From Mycocentrospora acerina (taxonomy: Eukaryota; Ascomycota; Dothideomycetes; Pleosporales), in assembly GCA_022701365.1 (NCBI GenBank), contig JAKUHH010000201.1, forward strand, positions 124,001 through 188,000: a DNA stretch of 64,000 bases. The letters run 5' to 3'. Below are positions 47,213 to 56,833 of this stretch, in pieces. The notes below the pieces were generated by a model. The model saw nothing but the letters and a program-made list of their open reading frames with translations. It was not told where the DNA came from and made no database searches. Position numbers and translations under genes: made by a program. The stretch's first letter is position 1; every line of letters starts with the position of its first letter.

Positions 47213-48598
47213 ATGGCCCTGCCACTCCGCTGTGCCCGCAAAGGAGCGGCGTTGCCGGCGCCTACGCCCTCGATGCGCGCAGCCCGCTTCTCCGCCTCGG
47301 CCTACCGCCCCAACCGCATCAACCACGACGTCAAGATCACCCGGTACACACTGCACACCCACGCTGCACCCTAGACACTAGACACTAGACACTACCCCTA
47401 CACACCACACACCACACACCACTCACTACCCGCTACACCACACTAACACCTCCCCAGCACCGGCAAGCCCATCTTGACCGTCGCCGGCGGCAGATCCTCG
47501 CTCGGCGGTACGCTCCTCCCCCCCCCAGCCTGCGCTCCAGAGACTCCCGCTCACTCCAATTCACAGGCTACACGGCGACCGTCTTCGGCGCCACGGGATT
47601 CCTCGGGCGATACATTGTCAACAGACTGGGTGCGTGACTTTGACTTGTCGGCAGGCGCTGCTAACAGGATCACAGCGCGCTCGGGATGCACCGTCATCAT
47701 CCCCTACCGCGAGGAAATGGCCAAGCGCCACCTCAAGGTCGCCGGAGACCTGGGTCGCATCATCTTCCTCGAGATGGACCTGCGCAACACCCAGTCCCTT
47801 GAGGAGAGTGTGCGACACTCTGACATTGTCTACAACCTCATTGGCCGCGACTACCCCACCAAGAACTTTGAACTCGAGGACGTCCACGTCGAGGGTACTG
47901 AGCGCATTGTCGAGGCCGTCGCCAAGTACGATGTAGACCGCTATGTCCACGTCTCCTCCCACAGCGCCAGCCTCGACTCGCCCTCGGAGTTCTACCGCAC
48001 AAAGGCAAAGGGCGAGCAGGTTGCCCGCTCCATCTACCCAGAGACGACCATTGTGCGCCCAGCACCCATGTTCGGCTACGAGGATCGCCTTCTCAACCGC
48101 CTCGCCTCGGCCTCCAACATCATCACCTCCAACTGGCTGCAGGAGCGTCTCCGCCCTGTGCACGCCATCGACGTTGGCATGGCCCTCGAGAAGATGCTGC
48201 AGGACGACACCACGGCCGCCGAGACATTTGAGCTCTACGGCCCCACCGATTACTCCATGGCCGAGATCAACGAGCTTGTCGAAGGAGAAGCCATGAAGAA
48301 GCGCCGCCACGTCAACATCCCCAAGCCCATTCTCAAGCCCATTGCACACTACGCAAACAAGCTTCTCTGGTGGCCCATTCACTCAGCCGACGAAGTCGAG
48401 CGCGAGTTTATCGACCAGACCATTGACCCCACCGCCAAGACATTCAAGGACCTGGACATTGAGCCCGTCGAGCTCAAGAGCCTGACATTTGAATACTTGA
48501 AGGGCTACCGCAGCTCATCCTACTACGACCTGCCACCCATGTCGGAGAAGGAGAAGCGCGAGGAGAAGAAATATCTACACGTGATTGACGACCAGTAG
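47213..48598 (+). CDS. NADH:ubiquinone oxidoreductase 39/40-kDa subunit (NDUFA9 homologue)
   Basis: Four exons (47213-47343, 47458-47507, 47567-47629, 47676-48598) give 388 residues. An Arg/Ala/Ser-rich mitochondrial presequence (about 1-40, including RAARFSASAYRP) precedes an atypical short-chain dehydrogenase fold. The NAD(P)-binding motif VFGATGFLGRYIVNRL is built across two splice junctions. The conserved HVSSHSAS and YRTKAKGEQ segments follow. This accessory subunit of respiratory complex I binds NADPH for stability and does not take part in electron transfer. Intron 1 (114 bases) holds a CACACCACAC-rich repeat like that in the neighbouring RPN9 intron. Confidence 0.93.
47370..47445. repeat. 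ACACTAG and CACACCACA repeats inside intron 1 of complex I gene
   Basis: Three copies of CTAGACA are followed by several copies of CACACCACA. This is the same unit, in the sense direction, as the repeat in RPN9 intron 1. Confidence 0.8.
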
Positions 48599-49569
48599 AT
48601 TATCAGTCATGTTGAAAAGAAGATTATTTAAGGGTTTACAGGAATCATTGCCATACCGAATAAGAGGGGGAGGTTGTAAATAAGGTGTCTATTTTTTTGC
48701 AGTAGTTGTGAATGTGATTGCTACGACTATGGCTATACTAGATGGAAGATGATATCTGTAGCATAAAGTCAATGTCATGGAAACAAGTCTTTAAAAAAAA
48801 ACAATCTCGCTAGTGAATGAACGAATCAGTGAACAAGGAGGAGAAAAAGGCATGTTGGTGATGTGTGTATCCAATTTTTAATTTTTTTCGTCTCTCCCAA
48901 CATTTGGAAGCGGGAGAAATCCAGAGGAAATGTGCCTACAAAACTAACTATTCCAGCTTGAAAAAAACTAGATTTAATTTGAAAAAAAAATTGACTTATC
49001 TAATTGTACATATTTGATTAAGATCTTAAGATATTTAAATTTGCACATAGCAACACCAATTAGGAAAGAAGAATAGTAATAATAATAATAATTACTAATA
49101 TTATCATTATCATATTCATCATCATCATCATCATCATCATCGTTAAAAAAAAAAAAAAGGAGGATGGAAATGTTTAAATTGACTGATTTAAAAAAAAAAA
49201 GTAGGAAAGAAAATAATTAAAAACAAGAACTTTTTCCGTTGAAATGAGAGAATTCAAATAAGAGAATTACTCAAGTTTTCCTACTTCCCTACTCCTTACT
49301 ACTCGTTCCTCATTCCACATCCCACATTCCGCACTCCTCGTAGACATCTCGACACCAGAGGAAAGAGTTTATTTAAAAAAAAAAAAAAGAGAGAGAGAGA
49401 GATTTTGTATTTCCATTCGACAATGTCTTACAAGTCAATACAAGTCAAATCAATACAAGTCAAGTCAATACAATGCACTCAACTCGTCTAATTTGAAGTA
49501 CCCACGCCATCACCAAAAGATATACATACACATCAAGACATGATCTATTTATTGTATTACAGTTACATG
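48599..49569. other. AT-rich convergent intergenic region
   Basis: About 970 bases between the complex I and VPS41 stop codons. It contains AAT and ATC microsatellites (49076-49141), several poly-A/T runs, a GA run (49388-49402) and CAAGTCAATA repeats (49430-49475). No gene seen. Confidence 0.55.
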
Positions 49570-52500
49570 TCATTCCTCCCCAACTATCTCGTCCCTCTCT
49601 CTGCATACCACGCACCCTCTCCCCACCGCCCGCTTAATCACATGCGCGTGTGCCACTTTGGCGCCAACGCTTCTCGTCCATCGGCCCCCGCTCTCCATTG
49701 CATCCCCTGCGAGCTGTTGCTGTAGTGTTGCGGCCATGCTGGCGCTGGCGCTCGTCTTGGGGAGGAGGCACGAGAGGTGGAAGACGTGGCCGCACGCGAA
49801 GCCGACGAGGGTGTCGCGTGAGGCGGGGAGAGGCCCATCAATGAGGGCGGCTTCGTCGGGTGTGGGGAGGGTAAAGGGATTGCGGCAACCGGTGCAGTGG
49901 CCTGGTGGCGCTTCGGCTTCGGGGGCTTCAGGGGCGGGGGGGTCGGGCATGGGGGCGTTGCTTGTAGATACCGTCGTGGTATTGATTGTGGCCGTGTCGT
50001 TGTGAACTTTGGCGGCGGTTCTTGGATCCACGCCTTTGGGTTCAATGTCGATTTTCTTACCGCCATTGTCGGGCTGTGCGTGTCCTTTGTGGGCTTCTAG
50101 TTCGTCGTCACAGGCTTCGACGTGGAATTTTACACCACGTTTTTGTCCCGCACGGAGTGTGTCCATGCCCGCGGCTACCTCGCCGCGTAGGACTCTAGCG
50201 ACACCCTCGGAGATTGAGTGTTGAATCTCGTACTCGCGGACCATACGCCCGATGCCGTCTCGCAGACCTTCAATCTCAAGACCTTCGGGGATGCGGCGAA
50301 CGAGTTTGATCGGATCGATGGCTGTGCCAACTTCTTCCAGCAAGCCGCGGATAAAGTGTGGTTTGTCCATGGAGTATTCGAGCAGGTCGTTCCATAGGTC
50401 TGGGTCGTCTTGCTCTTTGGCAAATGAAATGGCGAAGCTGACATCAGAGAGTTTCTCGATTATCAGATATAATGCTCGTTTGGTCTGACCCGTCTTGGAG
50501 AGGATGTGTCTGCGAGTATGTTAGCAACCTTGATTGATGTGCTCAAAACAGAAGAAAAAAAGTCTTACACAAGTTCTGGAATGTACTCTCTCCCCTCGCA
50601 GATGGCGGTAGCTTTGTTCAGGTCAAAACTCTGCGACTTCCGCAGGTACTCCATCAACAGCGGACGGTCGTACTCTGCAAAAAGCTCCACCATGAGGTCT
50701 GCAAATTCTTCTGCTACAATCTTTCCATCAGCAGCCAGTCGGTCCTCAGCTACACGTTCTTTTGCTGTCTTGCCAGTACGTTCATGCATCTCTGGCTTCC
50801 ATAGGCGTCGAAGGTAGAAGAATAGGAATGGCTGAAATGAACGTCCACGTGTCTGCAGTTGAGTCACGACATCGTTTGCGGGAATAGTTCCACGGCAACC
50901 CTCTTCAACAAGAACGCCGACAGCTTCTGCTGATGTCTCTTCTAGCTCTGACAACGGCGCCGACTCCATTTGTTCTTTTGAGACACGCATAAGAATGAAC
51001 CCAGGAATGTCGTCTCTGACTGCTTCTACGAGATGGAAATCACGTATGAGACCCATGGCCGCGTCTGCATTCTGAAGGCGAATGTAGCATCGAAGTGCCT
51101 CTCTTTGCCGGCCGCTGGCAAGGAAGAGTTTCGCAAGGCCATCCTGAAGTATTCGCCAGTCACGACCTTGCACATTCTTCTCGACTGATTCTTCCGTTAC
51201 GTCGCCAGCGGATAGCTTGCTCTTGATCGCCTCAATGACGCTGTTGATGTCGTACAAATCCGTATTCCAGTCTTCCAGTAGATGCTTGAAGCGTATTCGA
51301 TCATTGATGATGTAATGACCCAATACGACCTCATAAACCATTGACGGAAGAGGTGGCTGCATCGGTTTCGAGGGTATGTATGGCGAAATCTCGTTGAAGT
51401 GGTTCGTCTGGGCAAACTTCCATACCCAGTGTTCCCACCGTGACGAAGTACCAAGAACACGACCAGCGACTTTTCCAGCCTGTTTCCAGTCGCCAGAGCT
51501 GACGAGTTGTTGCACCCATAAATCTCCAATGCGTCGTTTCTCCTTTTCCACGGCAGAATTCAAATTTGTTCGCGTGGCTGATATGGTGGTTTGAGAGTCA
51601 CTCTCGTCGGCGAAGAAATCCTGCAAGCTTCCTTGTCTCTTCAGAGGACTCCCGGCTGGGGAAGACTCTGAAGCCAACTGTGAAGTGGACGTAATGATCT
51701 CGGGATGATCCTCCAAAAGCTCCCATGCGTCTTTGTAGTTTTCACGCTCGAGTTCCCAGTTGAAGTGATCCGAGAGTTCTCGCTTGATGGCCAGGACACA
51801 GTCGTAGGGACTGTGGATGAAGACTTTGAGGCCAGCCGTGGCGGCGTTTGGATGTATTTGTGGTTGTCGCTTTGTAGGGTTAGACGTCGACGAGGTCCCG
51901 ATACTTGCTGAGGACATGGACGGTGCTCTTGATAGCGGCTTTGGGTCTGAGCCGAACGGCATATTAAACACGCTTGCTCCAGAAGTAAAGACTCGGGCTG
52001 CGCCAGCACCAACATCCCAAATGCCACCGCCAATGGCTTCCAGCGCACTCCTTTGAGCGGGCGTCATTGTCTTGGGATGCGGCACATAGAGTGTGCCCAA
52101 ATGGTAATCAGCGGCCGAGAGCGTCTCGTAGCGACTGACAGTCAACGAATCTACTTCAATCTCTTCCGACGTTGCAGCATCGATGAGTTTGAGCTCGGGA
52201 GAAAGGCCGTTTGTTCTCCGATTCATGCCGCGGCGTGGAGTTGTGTCGGCCGAGGCAACGAGGTTGTCGTCATCGTCATGGGTGCGATATGCGAGAACAA
52301 GAAGTAAAGAAGGGGTATAAAGCGATATGCCAGAAACAACACAATCGTCGAAACGAAGGCTGTGGTATGTTAGTTGTTTTTGTTGTGTTTGGTGTGTTTG
52401 TTGTGTTTGATGTGTTTCTTGCCTATGTTGTATTGGTTGTGCTTGTTGTATGGGGAGGGTGAATAGAAGAGGGTGAATAAAAAAACGTACAAATGAATAA

Positions 52501-53829
52501 TCTCGGCGCTCCCGACCGACCTCTCGCCAACGTCTTTGCCCACACCAGCGCCTCCAAGATGAACGTGGACGATCCAAGCAGCATCCCCCCATCCAATGAC
52601 CAATTTTTCCGTCGCCTTCTTCTTCTTCTGGACCGTCTTTGGAGACTCGTGTACTCTGTGATGGGGCAAAGTGGATTCGGTCTTGTCTGGGCCATGCTTC
52701 CCAGCCATGCTCATTATAGCATCGTCATCCGACTCGAGTGAGCGATCGTCGACCCACTCCATTCGTGCCTTCCATACACCAGCCATGTCTTGCCAGATGC
52801 GACGATTTGGCTTGTCAATGAAGCCAATTCCCTTCCAAGCCGATTCAGAGTCTGCGCCGTCCAGATGAAGGTTTGTGCGCATGATGCGGATGCCGTGTTC
52901 GTTGGACCAGGCGACGTATTTGCCCGAGAGCGACCATTTGATGGAGCTAATGGCGCCTTCCCCAGAGTGCAAGATGGTGTCTTTGCCTCCATGGCCTCCT
53001 AGACCAATAGCTCCAAGCCATCCCTGGGCCGTCTGAGACGCCGAGCTGGTGTTTGCGTTGGAGCGAACACCCGTCTGGCCGCCAACGGTGAGAATAAGCT
53101 CTCCAGCCAGTCCGCCTGACAGGTAGGAGCGGTCTGACTTGTAGTCGGGGGAGAGGGCCACGGCCTGCACTGGGCGGCCAAAGTTCCTCAGGGTGACATC
53201 CTTTGGGTCGATGAGCGAAGAGACGCAGACGTGGCCGTCAATCGACGAAGAGGCAATGTAGATTTGGTTGGCGGGCGTGGGAGGGACCTGTGCCTGGCGC
53301 GCCGGGCGTGGGGCGGCGCCTCGAGCGGTGGGCGAGTCGAGTCGGTCGGTGGATTTGGGCGGCGAGGGCGACTGGAAGAAGGGCTGCGACGGCAGGAGGG
53401 GCGAGACGGAGAGGGCGGTGACGGAGGCGGCTGGGTGGGCGTTGTAGGTGCGGAGTGGTTGGAACGAGGGGATGTTGAGGGTGTGAATGTTGCCGTTGTG
53501 GGTGCCGACAATCTGCGTGCAAGTACAGGTCAGTGATTGTCTTGCGCCGGCCAAGTAGCACCTCGCACCATCTTGTCGCCGGCAACCATAAAGGCGCTGG
53601 TCGCGTCGCCATTGCGGTAGACGGGGCCAAGGTTGCTCGTCAGGCGGCTGTACTTGAGCTTGGGCTCGTCGTCGTCGTCATCGGAGTCGTCGGCGTCGGA
53701 GTCGTGGTCGCGGTCGGCGCTGTGCTGGCCATTGTCGGTGGCTACCTGCTCGCGGCGAGGCTCGTCGCGTGCAGAAGCAGCAGCAGCAGCAGGTGCGGGC
53801 GACTCGGCGTCGGTCGATTCCAGCGCCAT
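49570..53829 (-). CDS. VPS41: HOPS/vacuolar sorting subunit Vps41
   Basis: Four exons (53829-53569, 53512-52491, 52359-50569, 50509-49570) give 1,337 residues. An acidic N-terminal leader (DSDADDSDDDDDEPKLKYSRL) precedes a WD40-type propeller, seen in IVGTHNGNIHTLNIPSF, IYIASSSIDGHVCVSSL and KWSLSGKYVAWSNE. A clathrin-heavy-chain-repeat/TPR region follows. A C-terminal RING-like zinc domain closes it (CTGCRNPF...CGHVFHLSC...CVVCRERDE). Vps41 is the HOPS subunit that binds Ypt7/Rab7 and drives fusion of endosomes and AP-3 vesicles with the vacuole. The splice at 50569/50509 gives PELVHILSKTG, as expected. The CA-rich intron at 52490-52360 encodes nothing. Confidence 0.92.
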
Positions 53830-54308
53830 GCTAGCGACATGGGCGTGGAGGTGAGCAGTGAGCAGTGAGCTGTGCGCTGTGAGCTGTGAGCTGTCCGCCG
53901 GGCGACGCTTGACGTGACGACGGGCTGGCAGGGCTGGCCAATGAGCAGGGGTTGTTGGGCGATGCTTGACCACTGATGAATGGTTGCGGTATGGCTATTG
54001 GCCAATGACGGATGAATATTGGATAATTATCGCGAGACAGCCAATGAACATTCACTGCTGCCGCGTGATTATTGATTTATTTTCGACAAAATGACGAATG
54101 GACGCTGACTGAATACTGCCAGACAGCCAATAACCATCCACCGCTGCCAAATGATTATCCAAGGACGACCAGCCAACAGCCAATGACGCACGACGAGGTG
54201 CTGGGCTCTCCGCAGACCTGTCCACGCGTGCTCCACTCCCTACGCTACCGCCTGCCTGCGTCAAGTTGAAGATGAACATGGCCGAGTGCGAGACTGGCCA
54301 CGCTGGCC
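53830..54308. promoter_or_regulatory. Divergent VPS41 / RMD1 promoter with seven CCAAT boxes
   Basis: Forward CCAAT at 53938, 54002, 54041, 54127 and 54180, and reverse ATTGG at 53997 and 54018, all lie within 250 bases. These are core sites for the Hap/NF-Y (CBC) complex. A diverged direct repeat is also visible: AGACAGCCAATGAACATTCA near 54035 against AGACAGCCAATAACCATCCA near 54121. Confidence 0.75.
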
Positions 54309-55712
54309 ATGGCGACTCTTCGACTGCTGACCAGCCGTGTTGCGTGTGTTGCACGATGCCCTCGATACTCTCCACTCCTTGCACACTCCCAACACTCCCA
54401 ACACCCTCAGCACCCTCAGCACCCCACCCCTGCATGCCGCCGACTATTTTCCTCCACCACGCCACAGCTCAAGAAACCAGACCATGACCCCAACAAAGAC
54501 CACCACCCACACAAAACAGACCCCAAGGCACCTCGACAGAATGCCGCCAAAACTTCGTCACTCCGCAGCGTCGCCGTCCAGGCCCAGAGATCGCGTGCCC
54601 TGTTCAAGTCGCGAGGCCGCACCCGCTTCGTCGACCCCCACGCCGACACGAAGGTCGTGACTGCCTACTGCGCCGCCGAGACGTACGACATGGCCACGGC
54701 CGCCCGCCTCCTCAAGGCCCAGGGCTACGAGCTCGACCCCTTCCAGACAGGCCTGTACCCGCAGGTAATCCACCTGCAGACCACCGACCGCCCGTCTGAG
54801 GTCAAAGACTCGCAGCAGGGCGACGTCTTCGTCTTCCCCTCTGGCACCCTCGTCACATGGAACGTCCGCGAGCGCGACGCCCTCGCCCTCGTCAACCACA
54901 TCCTGGCCCCCGCCGCCGAAAACCCCCACCCAGGCCTCCTCGAAACCGAAGACCTCGACTACCTCGAAGACCCCTCGCGCTCCAGCAGCCAAGTCGTCGG
55001 CGACACCATTGTCCTTGGGACAAAGGCAGAGGCACTTGTCGACTCTTCCTCTTCTTCTTCTCCATCCTCGCCTGAATCACCCTCCCCACTCTCCTCCTCC
55101 TCGACAACCACCACCACCACCCCCCCAGAACCCTCCACCACCCTCGCCAAAATCGCCTTCTCCTCTGGGCTCGCCCGCAGCACCAAACTCGCCGTGCTCG
55201 AAACCCTCCTCTCCAACTACCAACACTCGACGCGCTCCATCCCCGCGCTCCTCTCCTCGCCAACCCGCTCCCTCAACCCCCTCCGCCCCTTCACCCGCTC
55301 CTTCATCCTCCGCAAAACAGGCGCCCTCCTCTCCATCCGCGCACAACTAAACCTCTACTCTGAACTCACCGACGCCATGCCCGACATCTTCTGGGACAGC
55401 CGCCACGAACTGGGTCTAGGCGAGTACTACGACCAGGTGGGCCGCGCCCTCGACGTCGGCGTTCGGATTAAAGTCCTCAACGAGAAGATTGGCTTTGCCC
55501 AGGAGATTGCGGCCGTGCTGAGAGAAGTGCTGAGCGAGAAGCATGGGTTGAGGCTCGAGTGGGCCATTATCGCGCTGATTGCCGTCGAGGTCGTGTTGGA
55601 GGGGTATCGGCATTGGGGGGAGGGGGAGGAGAGGCAGCACGAGAGGGAGACGGAGATGATGTTGAGGCGGTATTTGGAGAGGGAGATGATACAAATCAAC
55701 AAGGAGGTGTAA
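54309..55712 (+). CDS. Mitochondrial Rmd1/RMND1-type (DUF155) protein
   Basis: A single-exon gene of 467 residues. The N-terminus is a mitochondrial targeting sequence (MATLRLLTSRVACVARC, later RRLFSSTTP). The DUF155 domain occupies about 110-440: VVTAYCAAETYDMATAARLL, GDVFVFPSGTLVTWNV, SFILRKTGALLSIRAQLNLYSELTDAMPDIFWD. A C-terminal membrane span follows (WAIIALIAVEVVLEGY). A Ser/Thr/Pro insert (about 240-280) interrupts the domain. Relatives include yeast Rmd1, Rmd8 and Rrg8-linked proteins and human RMND1, which supports mitochondrial translation. The start was taken at the first ATG giving a targeting peptide. Confidence 0.88.
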   Translation: MATLRLLTSRVACVARCPRYSPLLAHSQHSQHPQHPQHPTPACRRLFSSTTPQLKKPDHDPNKDHHPHKTDPKAPRQNAAKTSSLRSVAVQAQRSRALFKSRGRTRFVDPHADTKVVTAYCAAETYDMATAARLLKAQGYELDPFQTGLYPQVIHLQTTDRPSEVKDSQQGDVFVFPSGTLVTWNVRERDALALVNHILAPAAENPHPGLLETEDLDYLEDPSRSSSQVVGDTIVLGTKAEALVDSSSSSSPSSPESPSPLSSSSTTTTTTPPEPSTTLAKIAFSSGLARSTKLAVLETLLSNYQHSTRSIPALLSSPTRSLNPLRPFTRSFILRKTGALLSIRAQLNLYSELTDAMPDIFWDSRHELGLGEYYDQVGRALDVGVRIKVLNEKIGFAQEIAAVLREVLSEKHGLRLEWAIIALIAVEVVLEGYRHWGEGEERQHERETEMMLRRYLEREMIQINKEV

Positions 55713-55805
55713 CTGTTGATGTTGATATTGATGTTGTTGCTGTTGTTGTAAACATATGATGATACCCCTCTCCCTTCTTCACTCTATAGATTCTAGATTC
55801 TCCTC

Positions 55806-55864
<59 letters not shown>

Positions 55865-56180
55865 TAATCAATCACTCATCACACCAGAAACCAAAAACCA
55901 AAAACATGTTGGTATCAATATATAGTAATTTCATCTATAAGATGCACACACACCATCGACAGACTCCCAACCAACCAGTCAGCCCGTCATTAGAAAAAAA
56001 CACCCAAAAAAATCAAAAAGACGCCTTGCTCCCATCGCAGCACAAAGCATCGCATCGCAAAAGAGGGAATTTAAATAGAAAAAAAAGAATCCCTCCCAAC
56101 TCTCCCCACAAAAGACACTAGGCTAAAGTTGACGCTTTATAAAAAAGAAAAGAGGGAGAGAGAGAGATGATGGCGACTTC
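55713..56180. other. Convergent intergenic region with microsatellite
   Basis: 468 bases between two stop codons; AT-rich, dominated by an AATC repeat. No gene. Confidence 0.5.
55807..55870. repeat. AATC tetranucleotide microsatellite
   Basis: About fifteen copies of AATC with one variant (AATT) near the end. Confidence 0.92.
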
Positions 56181-56833
56181 TTAAATCCCCCTAATAGCCA
56201 TGGTCCTCTCGCTATTCAGCCTCTCTGCATTCCGCTCGTGGCTCTCCTTCTTACAGTCCTCCAGGCCATCGCACTTGTGGTCCTCAAGCAGGCGGTGCTT
56301 CCCGCAGTAGTGGCCGTCGCAGAAGCCGCAGTCGCCGACGATGCGCTGTGCCGCGTCCTTGCATTGCTTGAAGGAGCAGCGGATCTTCTTGGGGGGCATC
56401 CCGCCGCGGAGGGGCAGCGCCATGTGGAGTGTGGCGTTGGGGAGGATGGCGTAGTCGGCGAGCGTGGATGAGGGCGAGATGAGGTGCTTGCCGGCGTGGA
56501 TGAGGCGCAGGTCAGAGGGCGTGGGCACGTTGGTGCGGAGGGCGAGCAGGGTGCGCAGAGTGGAGATGGATGTGTTTGGGGGGATGGACAGGGGGATTGC
56601 TATAGACGTGTTAGTGAGTGTGTTTTATGGGCTGAGGGGGAGGGAGTTGGAGTTGGAGGGTGAAGGTCGAGGATGGAGATGGAAGGTGAGAGTCGAGGAT
56701 GGAATTGGCAGGTGAGAGCTGAGGATGTAGACGTACTGCTTGTGCCAGACACGTTCTTGACAAAGATCTGCATCGTGTCGTCGCTCTCGGAGCTGCTGGA
56801 GGAGATGCTGGAGATGCTGGACGAGCGAGGCAT
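56181..56833 (-). CDS. Ubiquitin-like / AN1 zinc-finger protein
   Basis: Two exons (56833-56737 and 56599-56181) give 171 residues. A serine-rich leader (PRSSSISSISSSSSESDD) precedes a ubiquitin-like fold starting MQIFVKNVSGTSTI (start of ubiquitin: MQIFVK) and ending LPLRGG. An AN1 zinc finger follows directly (IRCSFKQCKDAAQRIVGDCGFCDGHYCGKHRLLEDHKC) with all Cys/His ligands. The intron splits the ubiquitin-like domain. Relatives include ZFAND4-like and Cuz1/Tmc1-type proteins that act near Cdc48 and the proteasome. The LRGG next to MPPKK resembles a processing site of a ubiquitin fusion. If the second ATG (56773) is used, the protein begins exactly at MQIFVKNV. Confidence 0.88.

Noticed and set aside
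46945..47241. Upstream extension of the RPN9 frame
   Set aside because: It overlaps the complex I start region; family members begin near MAMDTDTIP.
52360..52592. Separate gene starting within the VPS41 intron (675-codon frame)
   Set aside because: The upstream part is the C/A-rich intron; splicing 52491 to 52359 joins the propeller to the FDDCVVSG segment expected in Vps41.
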